Below are positions 1 through 7,328 of a DNA stretch of 9,175 nt, in pieces. The stretch's first letter is position 1. Every line of letters starts with the position of its first letter. The notes beneath the pieces are model-generated. The model was given only the letters and a program-made list of their open reading frames with translations. It did not search any database and had not been told where the DNA came from. The DNA comes from Curvibacter sp. GTDB taxonomy: Bacteria; Pseudomonadota; Gammaproteobacteria; Burkholderiales; Burkholderiaceae_C. The stretch covers positions 1-9,175 of the forward strand of contig DNQP01000048.1 in NCBI GenBank assembly GCA_003500955.1. Reading direction: 5' to 3'. The translations under genes were made by a program, and so were the position numbers.

Positions 1-1208
1 CATTCCACCGCGTCCACGTAGACGCCGAGGTACCAGGCGTGCACCTGCTTGGGCTCCACGCCGTACATCAGGGCGAACAGGCCGGTGACCATGAGGCGCT
101 GGATGTGGTGCGCGTAGCCGTGCTGCAGCGTCTGGACTATGGCGTCGGCCAGGCAGGCCAGGTCGGTGCGGCCGTCCCAGTACCAGCCGGGCAAATCTTC
201 TGTCGCGTCCAGTGCATTGCCTTCGAGGTAGGCGGGCATCTGCGTCCAGTAGATGCCGCGCACGTACTCGCGCCAGCCCAGGATCTGGCGGATGAAGCCC
301 TCGGCACTCTGGATGCTCACCCTTCCCGCGCGCCACGCGGCCTCGGCGGCGGCCACGACTTCGCGGGCGTTCAGCAGCTTGAGGTTGAGCGCGGCGGCCA
401 GATGGGCGTGGTAGAGCCAGGGTTCGCCGGGCCAGATGGCGTCCTGCCAACGGCCGAAGTCGGGCAGGCGCTGGGTGATGAAATCGTCCAGGGCCTGCAG
501 GGCCTGTGCACGCGTGACGGGCCAGGCGAAGCTGTCCAGCTGGCCAGGATGCGCGGCAAAACGCTGCTGCACCAGGGCCAGGACCTCGCGCGTGATGGCG
601 TCCGGCGCAAACTGGCTGCGCGGCGGCACCACACCTGGGCCTTGCGGGCCGAAGGCCTGGCGGTTGTCGGCGTCGAAGTTCCACTGGCCACCGGCCGGCT
701 GGTCGCCCTCCATCAGCACGCCATGGCGCTTGCGCTGCTCGCGGTAGAAGTACTCCATGCGCAGGCTCTTGCGGCCCTTGGCGTGGGCGGCGAAGTCGCG
801 CACCGTGGTGTAGAAGTGCCTGTCGTCGCGGACCTCCAGCGGCAGGCCGGCCTCACGGGCCACGGTCTGCAGCGCGCGCAGCACGCGCCAGTCGCCGGGG
901 GCGGTGAGCACCAGCTCACGGGGTTGCAAGCGCGCCAGATCGTGGGCCAGCTGGGCGGCTAGGCTGCCGCGGTTGTCGGGATCATCGAGCCGGGTGTAGT
1001 GCAGCGGTCGGCCCAGCTCCTTCAGCGTCTCCGCGAAGTGGCGCATGGCGCTGAGGAAGAGGGCGATGCGGGGCTGGCCCGAGGTGATGTGGGTGGATTC
1101 CTCGGCGACCTCGGCCATCCAGACCGCGTCCTGCGCGGGATCGAAGCCATCGAAGGCGCTGGCCTGCGCGTCCAGCTGGTCACCCAGCACAAGCACGAGA
1201 CGTCGCAT
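1..1208 (-). CDS. Cryptochrome/photolyase family protein (FeS-BCP type), 3' end outside the window
   Basis: This is probably a light-driven DNA-repair flavoprotein of the iron-sulfur bacterial cryptochrome/photolyase class (the (6-4) photolyase PhrB group), acting on UV-damaged DNA in the cytoplasm. Reading from the ATG at 1208-1206 gives 402 complete codons and no stop before the window edge. Residues 1-12 (MRRLVLVLGDQL) are the typical opening of the photolyase-related N-terminal Rossmann domain. The helical FAD-binding part carries ILGWREYVRG, then GYAHHIQRLMVTG, then AWYLGVYVDAVEW at the edge. Cys352, just before the AHHIQRLM motif, is where the first of four [4Fe-4S] cysteines is expected; the other three would lie beyond base 1, so the cluster cannot be confirmed. 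Family members are about 500 residues, so roughly 100 are missing. The gene starts 3 bases after the DUF2256 stop, so the two are probably co-transcribed. I see no strong Shine-Dalgarno sequence. Repair and signalling roles cannot be told apart from this fragment. Confidence 0.93.
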   Translation of the reverse strand, partial: MRRLVLVLGDQLDAQASAFDGFDPAQDAVWMAEVAEESTHITSGQPRIALFLSAMRHFAETLKELGRPLHYTRLDDPDNRGSLAAQLAHDLARLQPRELVLTAPGDWRVLRALQTVAREAGLPLEVRDDRHFYTTVRDFAAHAKGRKSLRMEYFYREQRKRHGVLMEGDQPAGGQWNFDADNRQAFGPQGPGVVPPRSQFAPDAITREVLALVQQRFAAHPGQLDSFAWPVTRAQALQALDDFITQRLPDFGRWQDAIWPGEPWLYHAHLAAALNLKLLNAREVVAAAEAAWRAGRVSIQSAEGFIRQILGWREYVRGIYWTQMPAYLEGNALDATEDLPGWYWDGRTDLACLADAIVQTLQHGYAHHIQRLMVTGLFALMYGVEPKQVHAWYLGVYVDAVE

Positions 1209-1211
1209 GGC

Positions 1212-1373
1212 TCAGCGGCTTGCGCCCGAACGGCGGCAGGCTTCGGAACAGTACTTGACCTGTTCCCAGTTCTTCTCCCATTTCTTGCGCCAGCTCATGG
1301 GCCGGCCGCAGGCCACGCAGGGCTTGCTGGGCAGGGATTGCTTGTTGCCTTTGTGGCCAGTGGGTTGGGACAT
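1212..1373 (-). CDS. DUF2256 domain small zinc-ribbon protein
   Basis: A 53-residue basic protein of the DUF2256 family, whose function is not established. It has four cysteines in a CxxC...CxxxC arrangement (Cys19, Cys22, Cys42, Cys46), typical of a small zinc-binding fold. Between the pairs lies the family signature [20 protein letters not shown], rich in Trp and Lys. The ATG at 1373-1371 places the first cysteine pair about 18 residues in, as usual for the family; the open frame continues upstream to about 1664, but that part has no family similarity. The TGA (1214-1212) is 3 bases before the photolyase ATG. From memory, DUF2256 proteins recur beside or fused to iron-sulfur photolyases, which suggests a shared function, for example in nucleic-acid contact or in maturation or stability of the photolyase. 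That role is inference. No clear ribosome binding site is visible; the upstream sequence is C-rich. Confidence 0.85.
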   Translation of the reverse strand: MSQPTGHKGNKQSLPSKPCVACGRPMSWRKKWEKNWEQVKYCSEACRRSGASR

Positions 1374-1618
1374 GGTGGGGGTGGGATCCTGGGACGTCAC
1401 TCTAGCCGCTGGGCCGCCCACTGTCGTGCGGGGCAGGGCATGCCCCTGCGCCGCGAGCGGGTAGACGGACCCGCGGCAATGCGGCAGGAATACCGGCTTT
1501 GCGCATTTGTTGGGCCCGAGCGGGCCGAGGGGCGGGAGTGGTCGATTAACATGCGCCATGCACGGGTGAACCGGCTGCCGCGGTCTTTCGCGGCGGCGGG
1601 CCGTGCGCATCGAGATAC
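1374..1618. other. Divergent intergenic spacer with GC-rich hairpins
   Basis: This 245-base spacer separates the minus-strand DUF2256-photolyase pair from the plus-strand PAS-GGDEF-EAL gene, so promoters for both directions should lie here. I could not find a convincing -35/-10 pair in either direction. Two structures are visible. One is the perfect palindrome GGGCATGCCC at 1436-1445, which sits in a longer imperfect inverted repeat (1433-1449, one-base asymmetry). The other is a hairpin with stem GCCGCG (1577-1582) and CGCGGC (1589-1594) around a six-base loop, extendable by two pairs including a G-T pair. It ends about 22 bases before the GGDEF-EAL start codon and could affect translation, but GC-rich DNA forms such stems readily. 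Confidence 0.4.
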
Positions 1619-4582
1619 ATGGGTTCTGCAGACGACAAGGATGAGCTGGCAAGGCTGCGCGCACAGTTGCGTGAGGCCGAGGCGCGCCTGCAGCTGCGGG
1701 AGCGTGACTGGGAGCTGCTGGAGCGCCAGCGCCGCCGCACCGAGCTGATGTTCACCGCTGCCTTCGAGGACAGCCCCGAGGCGATCGGCCTGTCACGCCT
1801 GGACGACGGCCTGATCGTCGACGTCAACACGGAGTGGCTGGCGCTCACGGGCTACACCCGGGAAGAGGTCATCGGCCACACCGCGGTCGAGATCGGTCAT
1901 TGGCCCGACCAGGCAGCGCGCGAGTCGGCCCTGGCCGAGCTGCTGCAGAACGGCCGCCTGCGCGACCGCGAGGTCATCGTCTTTCTCCGGGGCAAGGGCA
2001 AGCGCCTCTTGCGCTACAACGGTGTGGTGATCGATGTCGGCGGCGTGCGGCACATCCTCATGTACCTCAAGGATGTCACGTCCGAGCGCATGGCCGAGGA
2101 GTCGCTGCGGGCGGGCGAGATCGCGCTGGCCCAGGCCAATGAGCAGCTCGCTGCCCAGCTGGACCTATACACGCTGACCGAGGAACTCGCCCGGGTGGGC
2201 CACTGGAGCACGAGCGACGGCGAGACCATCCATTTCTCGGGTGGACTACAGAAAATCGACTTCGACAAGATTGGCCCAGTGCGCAAGCGCGGCGAGGCTC
2301 GTAGCCGTATCCACCCGGACGACATGCCCGCTTTCTTGACGGCGCGACAGGCCATGGACGGGCGCATCGTCGAGTACCGGTCCATCCACCCCGACGGCAG
2401 TATCTACTGGCGGCGTAGTCGCATGCGCCGGCATCAGAACAGCGACGGCAGCATCACCGACTTCGGCGTGGTGATGGACATCACGGCCGAGATGCAGACC
2501 GCACGTGCGCTGCAGGAGAAGCTGGAGTTCATTGAGAAGCTCACGAGCCGCGTACCGGACGTGCTGTTCCAGTACCAGCAGCGCGAGGACGGCCATGTGA
2601 GCTTTCCTTTCGTCAACGACAGCGTGCGCAGCATGTTCCATGTCACGCCGGAAGCGGTCCGCCAGGACGCACGCACATTGTTCGCGTCGATCGAACCCGA
2701 GGACATGCCCGCGCTGTTCGATTCCATGCGCGCGGCGCATTATGACGGCGGGGTCTGGCAGCACGAGTTCCGCGTGCGTCAGCCCGAAGGCGGCACCCGC
2801 TGGGTGCGGGGCAATTCGGTCACGGTGCGCGAGGCCGATGGCAAGCTGGCCTCGTACGGCGCGGTGCGCGACATCACCGAGAGCAAGCTGGCCGAGCGAC
2901 GCCTGCAGGAGAGCGAGGCACGCTTCCGCAGCCTGACCGACCTCTCCTCCGACTGGTACTGGGAGATTGACGAGCAGTTCCGCTTCACGAACTTTGCGGG
3001 CTACCGCGAGGGCAAATCCATCATGACCCAGGCCGACAGCATCGGCAAGACGCGCTGGGAACTTGGGGCCTTGAATCTGAGCGACGAGGACTGGGCCCTG
3101 CATCGTCGTGTGCTCGAGGCCCACCAGCCCTTTCGCGACCTGGAGCTGCAGCGCCTGGACGCCGAGGGCCAGACCTATTGGGTGGCGGTCAGCGGCGCGC
3201 CTTTCTTCGACGAACGCGGCGTCTTCAAGGGCTACCGCGGCATCGGGCGCGACATCAGCAAGCGCAAGCGCGCCGAGGACGAGACCCAGCGCCTGGCCTT
3301 CTACGACACGCTGACCGGCCTGCCCAACCGCCGCCTGCTCATGGACCGGCTGGCCCACGCCCAGGTCACGAGCGCGCGCAGCAAGCGCCATGGCGCGCTG
3401 CTCTTCATCGATCTGGACAACTTCAAGGACCTCAACGACACCCTGGGCCACGATGTGGGCGACCTGCTGCTGGAGCAGGTGGCGCTGCGCCTGGTGTCCT
3501 GCCTGCGCGAGGGCGACACGGCGGCGCGCTTCGGGGGCGACGAGTTCGTGGTGATGCTCGAGGACCTCAACGAGAACGATGCCGATGCCGCCCGCCAGGC
3601 CGAGCTGGTGGCCGAGAAGATCCTCAACCGCCTCAACGCGCCCTATGAGCTGGTCGGTCGCCAGCACAGCAGCTCGCCCAGCATCGGCATCACGCTGTTC
3701 TGCGGCGCCATCCTGGGCGTGGACGAGCTGCTCAAGCGTGCTGACGTGGCCATGTACCAGGCCAAGGCGGCCGGTCGCAACACCTTGCGCTTCTTCGACC
3801 CGCAGATGCAGGCCACCGTGCTGGCGCGCGCCGCACTCGATGCCGATCTGCGCATGGGCCTGCAGCGTGACGAGCTGCTGCTGCATTACCAGCCCGTGGT
3901 CGACGGGCGCAGCCGCATCCTGGGCTATGAAGCCCTGCTGCGCTGGCGCCATCCGCGGCGCGGCCTGGTGTCACCGGGCGAGTTCATCGCCCTGGCCGAG
4001 CAGAGCGGCCTGATCCTGGGCATCGGCCAGTGGGTGCTGCGCACCGCTTGCCGGCAGCTCGTGGCCTGGTCCCGCGAGCCCGCCACGCGCGGGCTGAGCC
4101 TGGCGGTTAATGTGAGCGCCCGCCAGTTCCGCCAGAACGATTTCGTGGCCCAGGTGCAGGCGGTGCTGGAGGAGACGGGGGCCGATCCGCAGCGCCTCAA
4201 GCTCGAACTCACCGAGAGCGTGCTGATCTCCGACGTGGAGGACGCGATCCGCAAGATGGGCGCGCTGCGCGAGCGCGGTGTGCGCTTTGCCCTCGATGAT
4301 TTCGGTACCGGCTATTCGTCGCTGAGCTACCTCAAGCGCCTGCCGTTGGATCAGCTCAAGATCGACCAAGGCTTTGTGCGCGACGTGCTGACCGATCCCA
4401 ACGATGCGGCCATCGTGCGCACCATCCTGGCCCTGGCCCAGAGCATGGAGCTGCAGGCCGTGGCCGAGGGGGTGGAGAGCGAAGGGCAGCGCCAGTTCCT
4501 GCTGGACAACGGCTGCACGGTGTTCCAGGGCTATCTGTTCGGACGGCCCGGACCGCTCGGGCACACGGTCCTGCCGGCATGA
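1619..4582 (+). CDS. Multi-PAS GGDEF-EAL protein (cyclic di-GMP cyclase/phosphodiesterase)
   Basis: A 987-residue signalling protein predicted to turn over cyclic di-GMP. There is no signal peptide or membrane segment, so it is probably cytoplasmic. In order: a charged coiled coil (about 6-43), PAS1 (42-155), PAS2 (185-290), PAS3 (302-421) and PAS4 (433-550), each ending in a DxT/DIT/DIS-type PAC motif, then GGDEF (558-720) and EAL (737-982). The GGDEF signature is exact at 639-643, with upstream [12 protein letters not shown], and an RxxD inhibitory site (Arg630-Asp633) lies five residues before it, so feedback by product is likely. EAL is intact: EAL at 771-773, LTES with Glu863, DDFGTG at 893-898, LKID and AEGVE. 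Both activities may therefore be functional; which dominates cannot be read from sequence. No LOV-type GRNCRFLQ motif is present, so the sensed signals are unknown. The start is ATG 1619 with only a weak GAG ahead of it. The gene converges on suhB. Confidence 0.93.
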   Translation: MGSADDKDELARLRAQLREAEARLQLRERDWELLERQRRRTELMFTAAFEDSPEAIGLSRLDDGLIVDVNTEWLALTGYTREEVIGHTAVEIGHWPDQAARESALAELLQNGRLRDREVIVFLRGKGKRLLRYNGVVIDVGGVRHILMYLKDVTSERMAEESLRAGEIALAQANEQLAAQLDLYTLTEELARVGHWSTSDGETIHFSGGLQKIDFDKIGPVRKRGEARSRIHPDDMPAFLTARQAMDGRIVEYRSIHPDGSIYWRRSRMRRHQNSDGSITDFGVVMDITAEMQTARALQEKLEFIEKLTSRVPDVLFQYQQREDGHVSFPFVNDSVRSMFHVTPEAVRQDARTLFASIEPEDMPALFDSMRAAHYDGGVWQHEFRVRQPEGGTRWVRGNSVTVREADGKLASYGAVRDITESKLAERRLQESEARFRSLTDLSSDWYWEIDEQFRFTNFAGYREGKSIMTQADSIGKTRWELGALNLSDEDWALHRRVLEAHQPFRDLELQRLDAEGQTYWVAVSGAPFFDERGVFKGYRGIGRDISKRKRAEDETQRLAFYDTLTGLPNRRLLMDRLAHAQVTSARSKRHGALLFIDLDNFKDLNDTLGHDVGDLLLEQVALRLVSCLREGDTAARFGGDEFVVMLEDLNENDADAARQAELVAEKILNRLNAPYELVGRQHSSSPSIGITLFCGAILGVDELLKRADVAMYQAKAAGRNTLRFFDPQMQATVLARAALDADLRMGLQRDELLLHYQPVVDGRSRILGYEALLRWRHPRRGLVSPGEFIALAEQSGLILGIGQWVLRTACRQLVAWSREPATRGLSLAVNVSARQFRQNDFVAQVQAVLEETGADPQRLKLELTESVLISDVEDAIRKMGALRERGVRFALDDFGTGYSSLSYLKRLPLDQLKIDQGFVRDVLTDPNDAAIVRTILALAQSMELQAVAEGVESEGQRQFLLDNGCTVFQGYLFGRPGPLGHTVLPA

Positions 4583-4598
4583 GGCCTCACTGCTGAAG

Positions 4599-4658
4599 CC
4601 GTTCGCGCTGAGCCTGTCGAAACGCCCGCAAGGCCTACGACAAGCTCAGGCCGAACGG
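4599..4658. repeat. REP-like inverted repeat between convergent genes
   Basis: Two 21-base arms, 4599-4619 and 4638-4658, are reverse complements at 18 of 21 positions around an 18-base centre. Each arm is a version of CCGTTCG..CTGAGC.TGTCG. I recognise this as a palindromic element scattered in many copies between genes in Comamonadaceae and other Proteobacteria. It lies in the 98-base gap between the convergent GGDEF-EAL and suhB genes, a usual place for such repeats, where the RNA hairpin could stabilise or end both transcripts. There is no T-run after either arm, so it is not a canonical intrinsic terminator. Confidence 0.75.
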
Positions 4659-4660
4659 AC

Positions 4661-4675
4661 GGGCTGGTTCAGCCC
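4661..4675. terminator. Small hairpin just downstream of suhB (possible terminator)
   Basis: GGGCTG (4661-4666) and CAGCCC (4670-4675) form a perfect six-base-pair stem with a GTT loop. It sits 5 bases beyond the suhB stop codon and 78 beyond the GGDEF-EAL stop, next to the REP-like repeat. Position and shape fit a transcription end, but no T-run follows on either strand, so termination is only a possibility. Confidence 0.3.
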
Positions 4676-4680
4676 GGGGC

Positions 4681-5586
4681 TTACTCGAAGTTGCCCTGGT
4701 CGCGCTCGTCGCCGGCTTCGCTGCTGGCGCTGCCGGGCAGGCTGAGCTTCTCGGCGTTCTGGCGCGCCTGGGCTTTCTCACCGGCACCGGCGAACTTGCT
4801 GTACTTGTGCAGGATGGGCACGAGCTGGCCGTAGATGCGGGGGTTGCCGGCCAGGCATTCCTTGTGCTCCATGAACTCGGGTTCGCCCGTGAAGTTGCCC
4901 ACCAGGCCGCCGGCCTCGGTGACCAGCAGCGAGCCCGCGGCCACGTCCCAGGGGCTGAGCCCGGTCTCGAAGAAACCGTCGGTGAAACCCGCGGCCACAT
5001 AGGCCAGGTCCAGCGCGGCGGCGCCGGGGCGGCGCAGGCCGGCCGTGCGCTGCATGACCTCGCCCATCATGGCCAGGTAGGCCTGGAAGTTGTCGCCCTT
5101 GCGGAAAGGAAAGCCGGTGGAGATCAGGCTTTGCGAGAGCTGGGTGCGCTTGCTCACGCGGATGCGGCGCTCGTTGAGGAAGGCGCCACGGCCCTTGGTG
5201 GCGGTGAAGAGGTCGTTGCGCGTGGGGTCGTAGACCACGGCCTGCTCGACCTTGCCCTTGACGGTGAGCGCGATGCTCACGCAATAGACGGGGAAGCCAT
5301 GGATGAAGTTGGTGGTGCCGTCCAGCGGATCGATGATCCAGACAGTGTCGGCGCCTTCGCCATGGCCAGGCTGGAAGCCGCTTTCCTCGGCTTGAATGCT
5401 GTGGTCGGGATAGGCCTTGCGCAGCTGGCTGATAATGGCCTGCTCGGCGGCGCGATCCACTTCCGACACATAATCGCGCGCGTCCTTTTCGTCCACGGTG
5501 AGCACATCAAGGCGTTCCATGGAACGGTAAATGAGCTCTCCTGCGCTGCGCGCGGCACGCAGGGCGATGTTCAGCATGGGCTGCAT
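4681..5586 (-). CDS. suhB: Inositol monophosphatase family protein SuhB (apparent lineage mosaic)
   Basis: A 301-residue Mg-dependent phosphatase that hydrolyses inositol-1-phosphate. In E. coli, SuhB also joins the Nus antitermination complex on rRNA operons. Metal-site residues are in place: Glu67 in AEESG, Asp86 and Asp89 in [12 protein letters not shown], and Asp214 in SPWDVAAG. I chose ATG 5586-5584 because [18 protein letters not shown] is the exact opening I recall for Pseudomonas SuhB; the open frame runs up to 5766, but that part overlaps trmJ and has no family similarity. Residues 1 to about 80 look gammaproteobacterial. From residue 100 ([20 protein letters not shown], then [26 protein letters not shown]) the protein looks like Comamonadaceae SuhB, including a ~30-residue charged C-terminal tail that E. 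coli SuhB (267 residues) lacks. The switch falls in a stretch conserved in both groups. The reading frame is intact, so the product could be functional if the join is real. Confidence 0.92.
   Translation of the reverse strand: MQPMLNIALRAARSAGELIYRSMERLDVLTVDEKDARDYVSEVDRAAEQAIISQLRKAYPDHSIQAEESGFQPGHGEGADTVWIIDPLDGTTNFIHGFPVYCVSIALTVKGKVEQAVVYDPTRNDLFTATKGRGAFLNERRIRVSKRTQLSQSLISTGFPFRKGDNFQAYLAMMGEVMQRTAGLRRPGAAALDLAYVAAGFTDGFFETGLSPWDVAAGSLLVTEAGGLVGNFTGEPEFMEHKECLAGNPRIYGQLVPILHKYSKFAGAGEKAQARQNAEKLSLPGSASSEAGDERDQGNFE
5290..5340. other. Probable recombination or assembly junction inside suhB
   Basis: This interval encodes residues 83-99 of SuhB ([17 protein letters not shown]), conserved in both beta- and gammaproteobacteria. 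Upstream in the gene (5341-5586) the protein and codon choice (ATT, GAA, CTT, CGT, TAT in use) match the gammaproteobacterial genes to the right. Downstream (4681-5289) they match the GC-rich Burkholderiales genes to the left. A crossover or a false assembly join would be expected in just such a shared segment. The exact breakpoint cannot be fixed by eye; limits are roughly 5287-5376. Confidence 0.6.
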
Positions 5587-5626
5587 AAGGCTATGTCTCT
5601 GTCGGGGGAATGATGAAAAGCCGGAA

Positions 5627-5635
5627 ATTGTAGCA
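5627..5635 (-). promoter_or_regulatory. Candidate suhB promoter, extended -10
   Basis: On the minus strand the sequence TGCTACAAT gives an extended -10 element (TGn followed by TACAAT, five of six consensus bases). It lies about 40 bases upstream of the suhB start codon. The best -35 at 17 bases (TTTCTG) is poor, which is tolerable with an extended -10. It lies within the 138-base gap shared with divergent trmJ. Confidence 0.5.
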
Positions 5636-5685
5636 GAAGTGTAGGTGAACAGAAATGGATCATGGCTATCGCAGCGAGGCTTTTG

Positions 5686-5718
5686 TAAGATGCAGGGTCC
5701 ATTTTCTGGCGTGAAGGG
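5686..5718 (+). promoter_or_regulatory. Candidate trmJ -10 box and ribosome binding site
   Basis: TAAGAT at 5686-5691 (five of six -10 consensus bases) is the best plus-strand promoter candidate in the divergent gap; no good -35 is found at 16-18 bases. AAGGG at 5714-5718 is a clear Shine-Dalgarno sequence six bases before the GTG at 5725 and supports that start. Confidence 0.4.
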
Positions 5719-5724
5719 TCCGCT

Positions 5725-6501
5725 GTGCTTAATAACGTGCGTGTGGTGTTGGTCAACACCAGTCATCCGGGCAACATTGGCGGCGCCGCCAGGGCCATGA
5801 AAAACATGGGTTTGAACCAGTTGGTGCTGGTCGATCCGGTGCGCTTCCCTGACCCTGACGCCAACTCTCGTGCATCAGGCGCAGATGATGTGCTGGCTAA
5901 TGCGCGGATTGTTGCCACTCTGGATGAGGCTATCGCCGATTGCACGCTGGTGATGGGCACCAGTGCGCGTGACCGCCGTATCCCCTGGCCGGTGGTTGAT
6001 CCGCGTGAGGCGGCTGACATGGTGCTCGAGCAGGCTGCGCTGCCCGAGGCGCAGATTGCGCTGGTGTTCGGGCGCGAGGATTCCGGCTTGACCACGGACG
6101 AGCTGCAGCGCTGTCAGTATCACGTGCATATCCCGTCCATGCCCGACTTTAGTTCGCTGAACCTGGCGGCCGCTGTGCAGGTGCTGGCCTATGAGCTGCG
6201 CATGCAGGGGCTGCAGCGTGAGGGCGCGCCGACCAAGATGCACAAGGTCGAGACCACGGCGGTCTTTAATGAAATTCCGGCGACGGCAGGGGAGTTGGAG
6301 CAGTTTTATCAGCATCTGGAGCAGGTGCTGGTTGAAATCGGCTTCCACGACCCTCAGAAACCACGGCAGCTGTTGCCGCGTTTGCGTCGCCTCTACGGGC
6401 GGGTGCACCTTAACCGGATGGAAATGAACATCCTGCGTGGCATCTTGACCGAAACCCAGAAAGCCATCGGCGTAAAAGCGGCCGGTGAGCGGAGACCCTG
6501 A
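5725..6501 (+). CDS. trmJ: tRNA (cytidine/uridine-32-2'-O)-methyltransferase TrmJ
   Basis: This SPOUT-class enzyme uses S-adenosylmethionine to 2'-O-methylate position 32 of certain tRNAs in the cytoplasm. It has 258 residues (E. coli TrmJ 246). The trefoil-knot motifs are present in order: motif 1 [20 protein letters not shown] (11-30, with the conserved Arg23), an SARDRR loop (80-85), motif 2 [16 protein letters not shown] (112-127) and motif 3 [19 protein letters not shown] (140-158). The C-terminal helical extension includes [20 protein letters not shown]. The start is GTG 5725, chosen because AAGGG lies six bases upstream and [17 protein letters not shown] begins just where the family does. 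It is first in a plus-strand cluster, 2 bases before cysE, and divergent from suhB. That arrangement (suhB diverging from trmJ-cysE) is conserved in Pseudomonas, and I believe similar in Burkholderiales, which would make a swap at suhB syntenically silent. Confidence 0.96.
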   Translation: MLNNVRVVLVNTSHPGNIGGAARAMKNMGLNQLVLVDPVRFPDPDANSRASGADDVLANARIVATLDEAIADCTLVMGTSARDRRIPWPVVDPREAADMVLEQAALPEAQIALVFGREDSGLTTDELQRCQYHVHIPSMPDFSSLNLAAAVQVLAYELRMQGLQREGAPTKMHKVETTAVFNEIPATAGELEQFYQHLEQVLVEIGFHDPQKPRQLLPRLRRLYGRVHLNRMEMNILRGILTETQKAIGVKAAGERRP

Positions 6502-6503
6502 TC

Positions 6504-7322
6504 ATGTTTGCTCGGATGAAAGAAGATATCGCCAGCGTATTCCATCGTGACCCTGCCGCGCGCAACACGCTGGAAGTGCTGACCTGCTATCCCGGCTTAC
6601 ATGCGGTCTGGTTGCACCGCGTGGCTCACGCGCTGTGGGTGCGTCGTGCCTTTTTGCTGGCGCGCATGGTTTCGCATTTGGCGCGCTGGCTGACCGGTAT
6701 CGAGATTCACCCCGGCGCGCAGATCGGTCGCCGCTTTTTTATCGACCACGGCTTTGGTGTGGTTATCGGTGAAACCACCGAAATCGGCGACGACGTCACC
6801 CTCTATCAGGGCGTGACCCTGGGCGGCACGAGCTGGGATCAGGGCAAGCGTCACCCCACACTGGAAGACGGTGTGGTCGTGGGCGCCGGCGCCAAGGTGC
6901 TTGGGCCTTTCACGGTCGGTGCTGGTGCCAAGATCGGCTCCAACGCGGTGGTTACCAAGGCGGTACCGGCAGGTGCGACAGCGGTGGGTATTCCGGGGCG
7001 CATTATTCCCAAGGAGCCGGAGCCGCAGGCCAAGACGGAACAGCAGGTCAAGCGCGAGGCCATGGCCGAGAAGCTCGGCTTTGATGCCTACGGCGTCAGT
7101 CGCGATATGCCAGACCCGGTTGCCCGTGCCATCGGTCAGATGCTCGACCACATGCATGCAGTGGACAGTCGTCTTGAGGGTATGTGCAAGGCGCTCAGCG
7201 AGCTGGGCAGTGACTACTGCGCCAAAGAGCTGCCAACCCTGGGTGGCGAGGATTTCGAGTTGCTGAAGGATGAGGCTCAACCGGCGGCTGAAGCGGACGC
7301 TGCCAGCGACAGCAAGGCCTGA
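6504..7322 (+). CDS. cysE: Serine O-acetyltransferase CysE
   Basis: CysE acetylates L-serine with acetyl-CoA to O-acetyl-L-serine, the first committed step of cysteine synthesis. This 272-residue form has the short N-terminal helical region seen in Pseudomonas rather than the longer one of E. coli. The left-handed beta-helix of hexapeptide repeats spans about 66-165. Catalytic Asp81-His82 ([14 protein letters not shown]) and His117 ([10 protein letters not shown]) keep the 35-residue spacing of E. coli His158 and His193. The C-terminal part (about 186-245) includes [20 protein letters not shown] and [18 protein letters not shown], which I recall as typical of Pseudomonas CysE, followed by an Ala/Glu/Asp-rich tail. 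GGAGA at 6491-6495, inside the end of trmJ, is the ribosome binding site, eight bases before the ATG. The 2-base gap to trmJ and 6-base gap to the desulfurase indicate an operon. Feedback inhibition by cysteine is known for the family but not readable here. Confidence 0.96.
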   Translation: MFARMKEDIASVFHRDPAARNTLEVLTCYPGLHAVWLHRVAHALWVRRAFLLARMVSHLARWLTGIEIHPGAQIGRRFFIDHGFGVVIGETTEIGDDVTLYQGVTLGGTSWDQGKRHPTLEDGVVVGAGAKVLGPFTVGAGAKIGSNAVVTKAVPAGATAVGIPGRIIPKEPEPQAKTEQQVKREAMAEKLGFDAYGVSRDMPDPVARAIGQMLDHMHAVDSRLEGMCKALSELGSDYCAKELPTLGGEDFELLKDEAQPAAEADAASDSKA

Positions 7323-7328
7323 GGTGAT

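Noticed and set aside
39..962. 307-residue plus-strand open frame opposite the photolyase
   Set aside because: It is antisense to a clearly recognisable photolyase; the translation has no family features and reflects the absence of stops in GC-rich DNA.
999..1748. 249-residue plus-strand open frame spanning the photolyase start, DUF2256 and the spacer
   Set aside because: It overlaps three better-supported features in other frames and shows no recognisable motif.
1619..3280. Blue-light LOV domain among the PAS domains, suggested by the photolyase neighbour
   Set aside because: No GRNCRFLQ-like flavin-binding cysteine motif occurs in any of the four PAS-like domains.
2246..3952. 568-residue minus-strand open frame opposite the GGDEF-EAL gene
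   Set aside because: The plus-strand frame carries all PAS, GGDEF and EAL motifs; the antisense translation is compositionally biased (Ala, Val, Gln, His) with no domain signature.
5587..5766. Upstream extension of suhB to a start at 5766 (361 residues)
   Set aside because: The extra 60 residues overlap the divergent trmJ start and the promoter region and lack any SuhB similarity; [13 protein letters not shown] is the family start.
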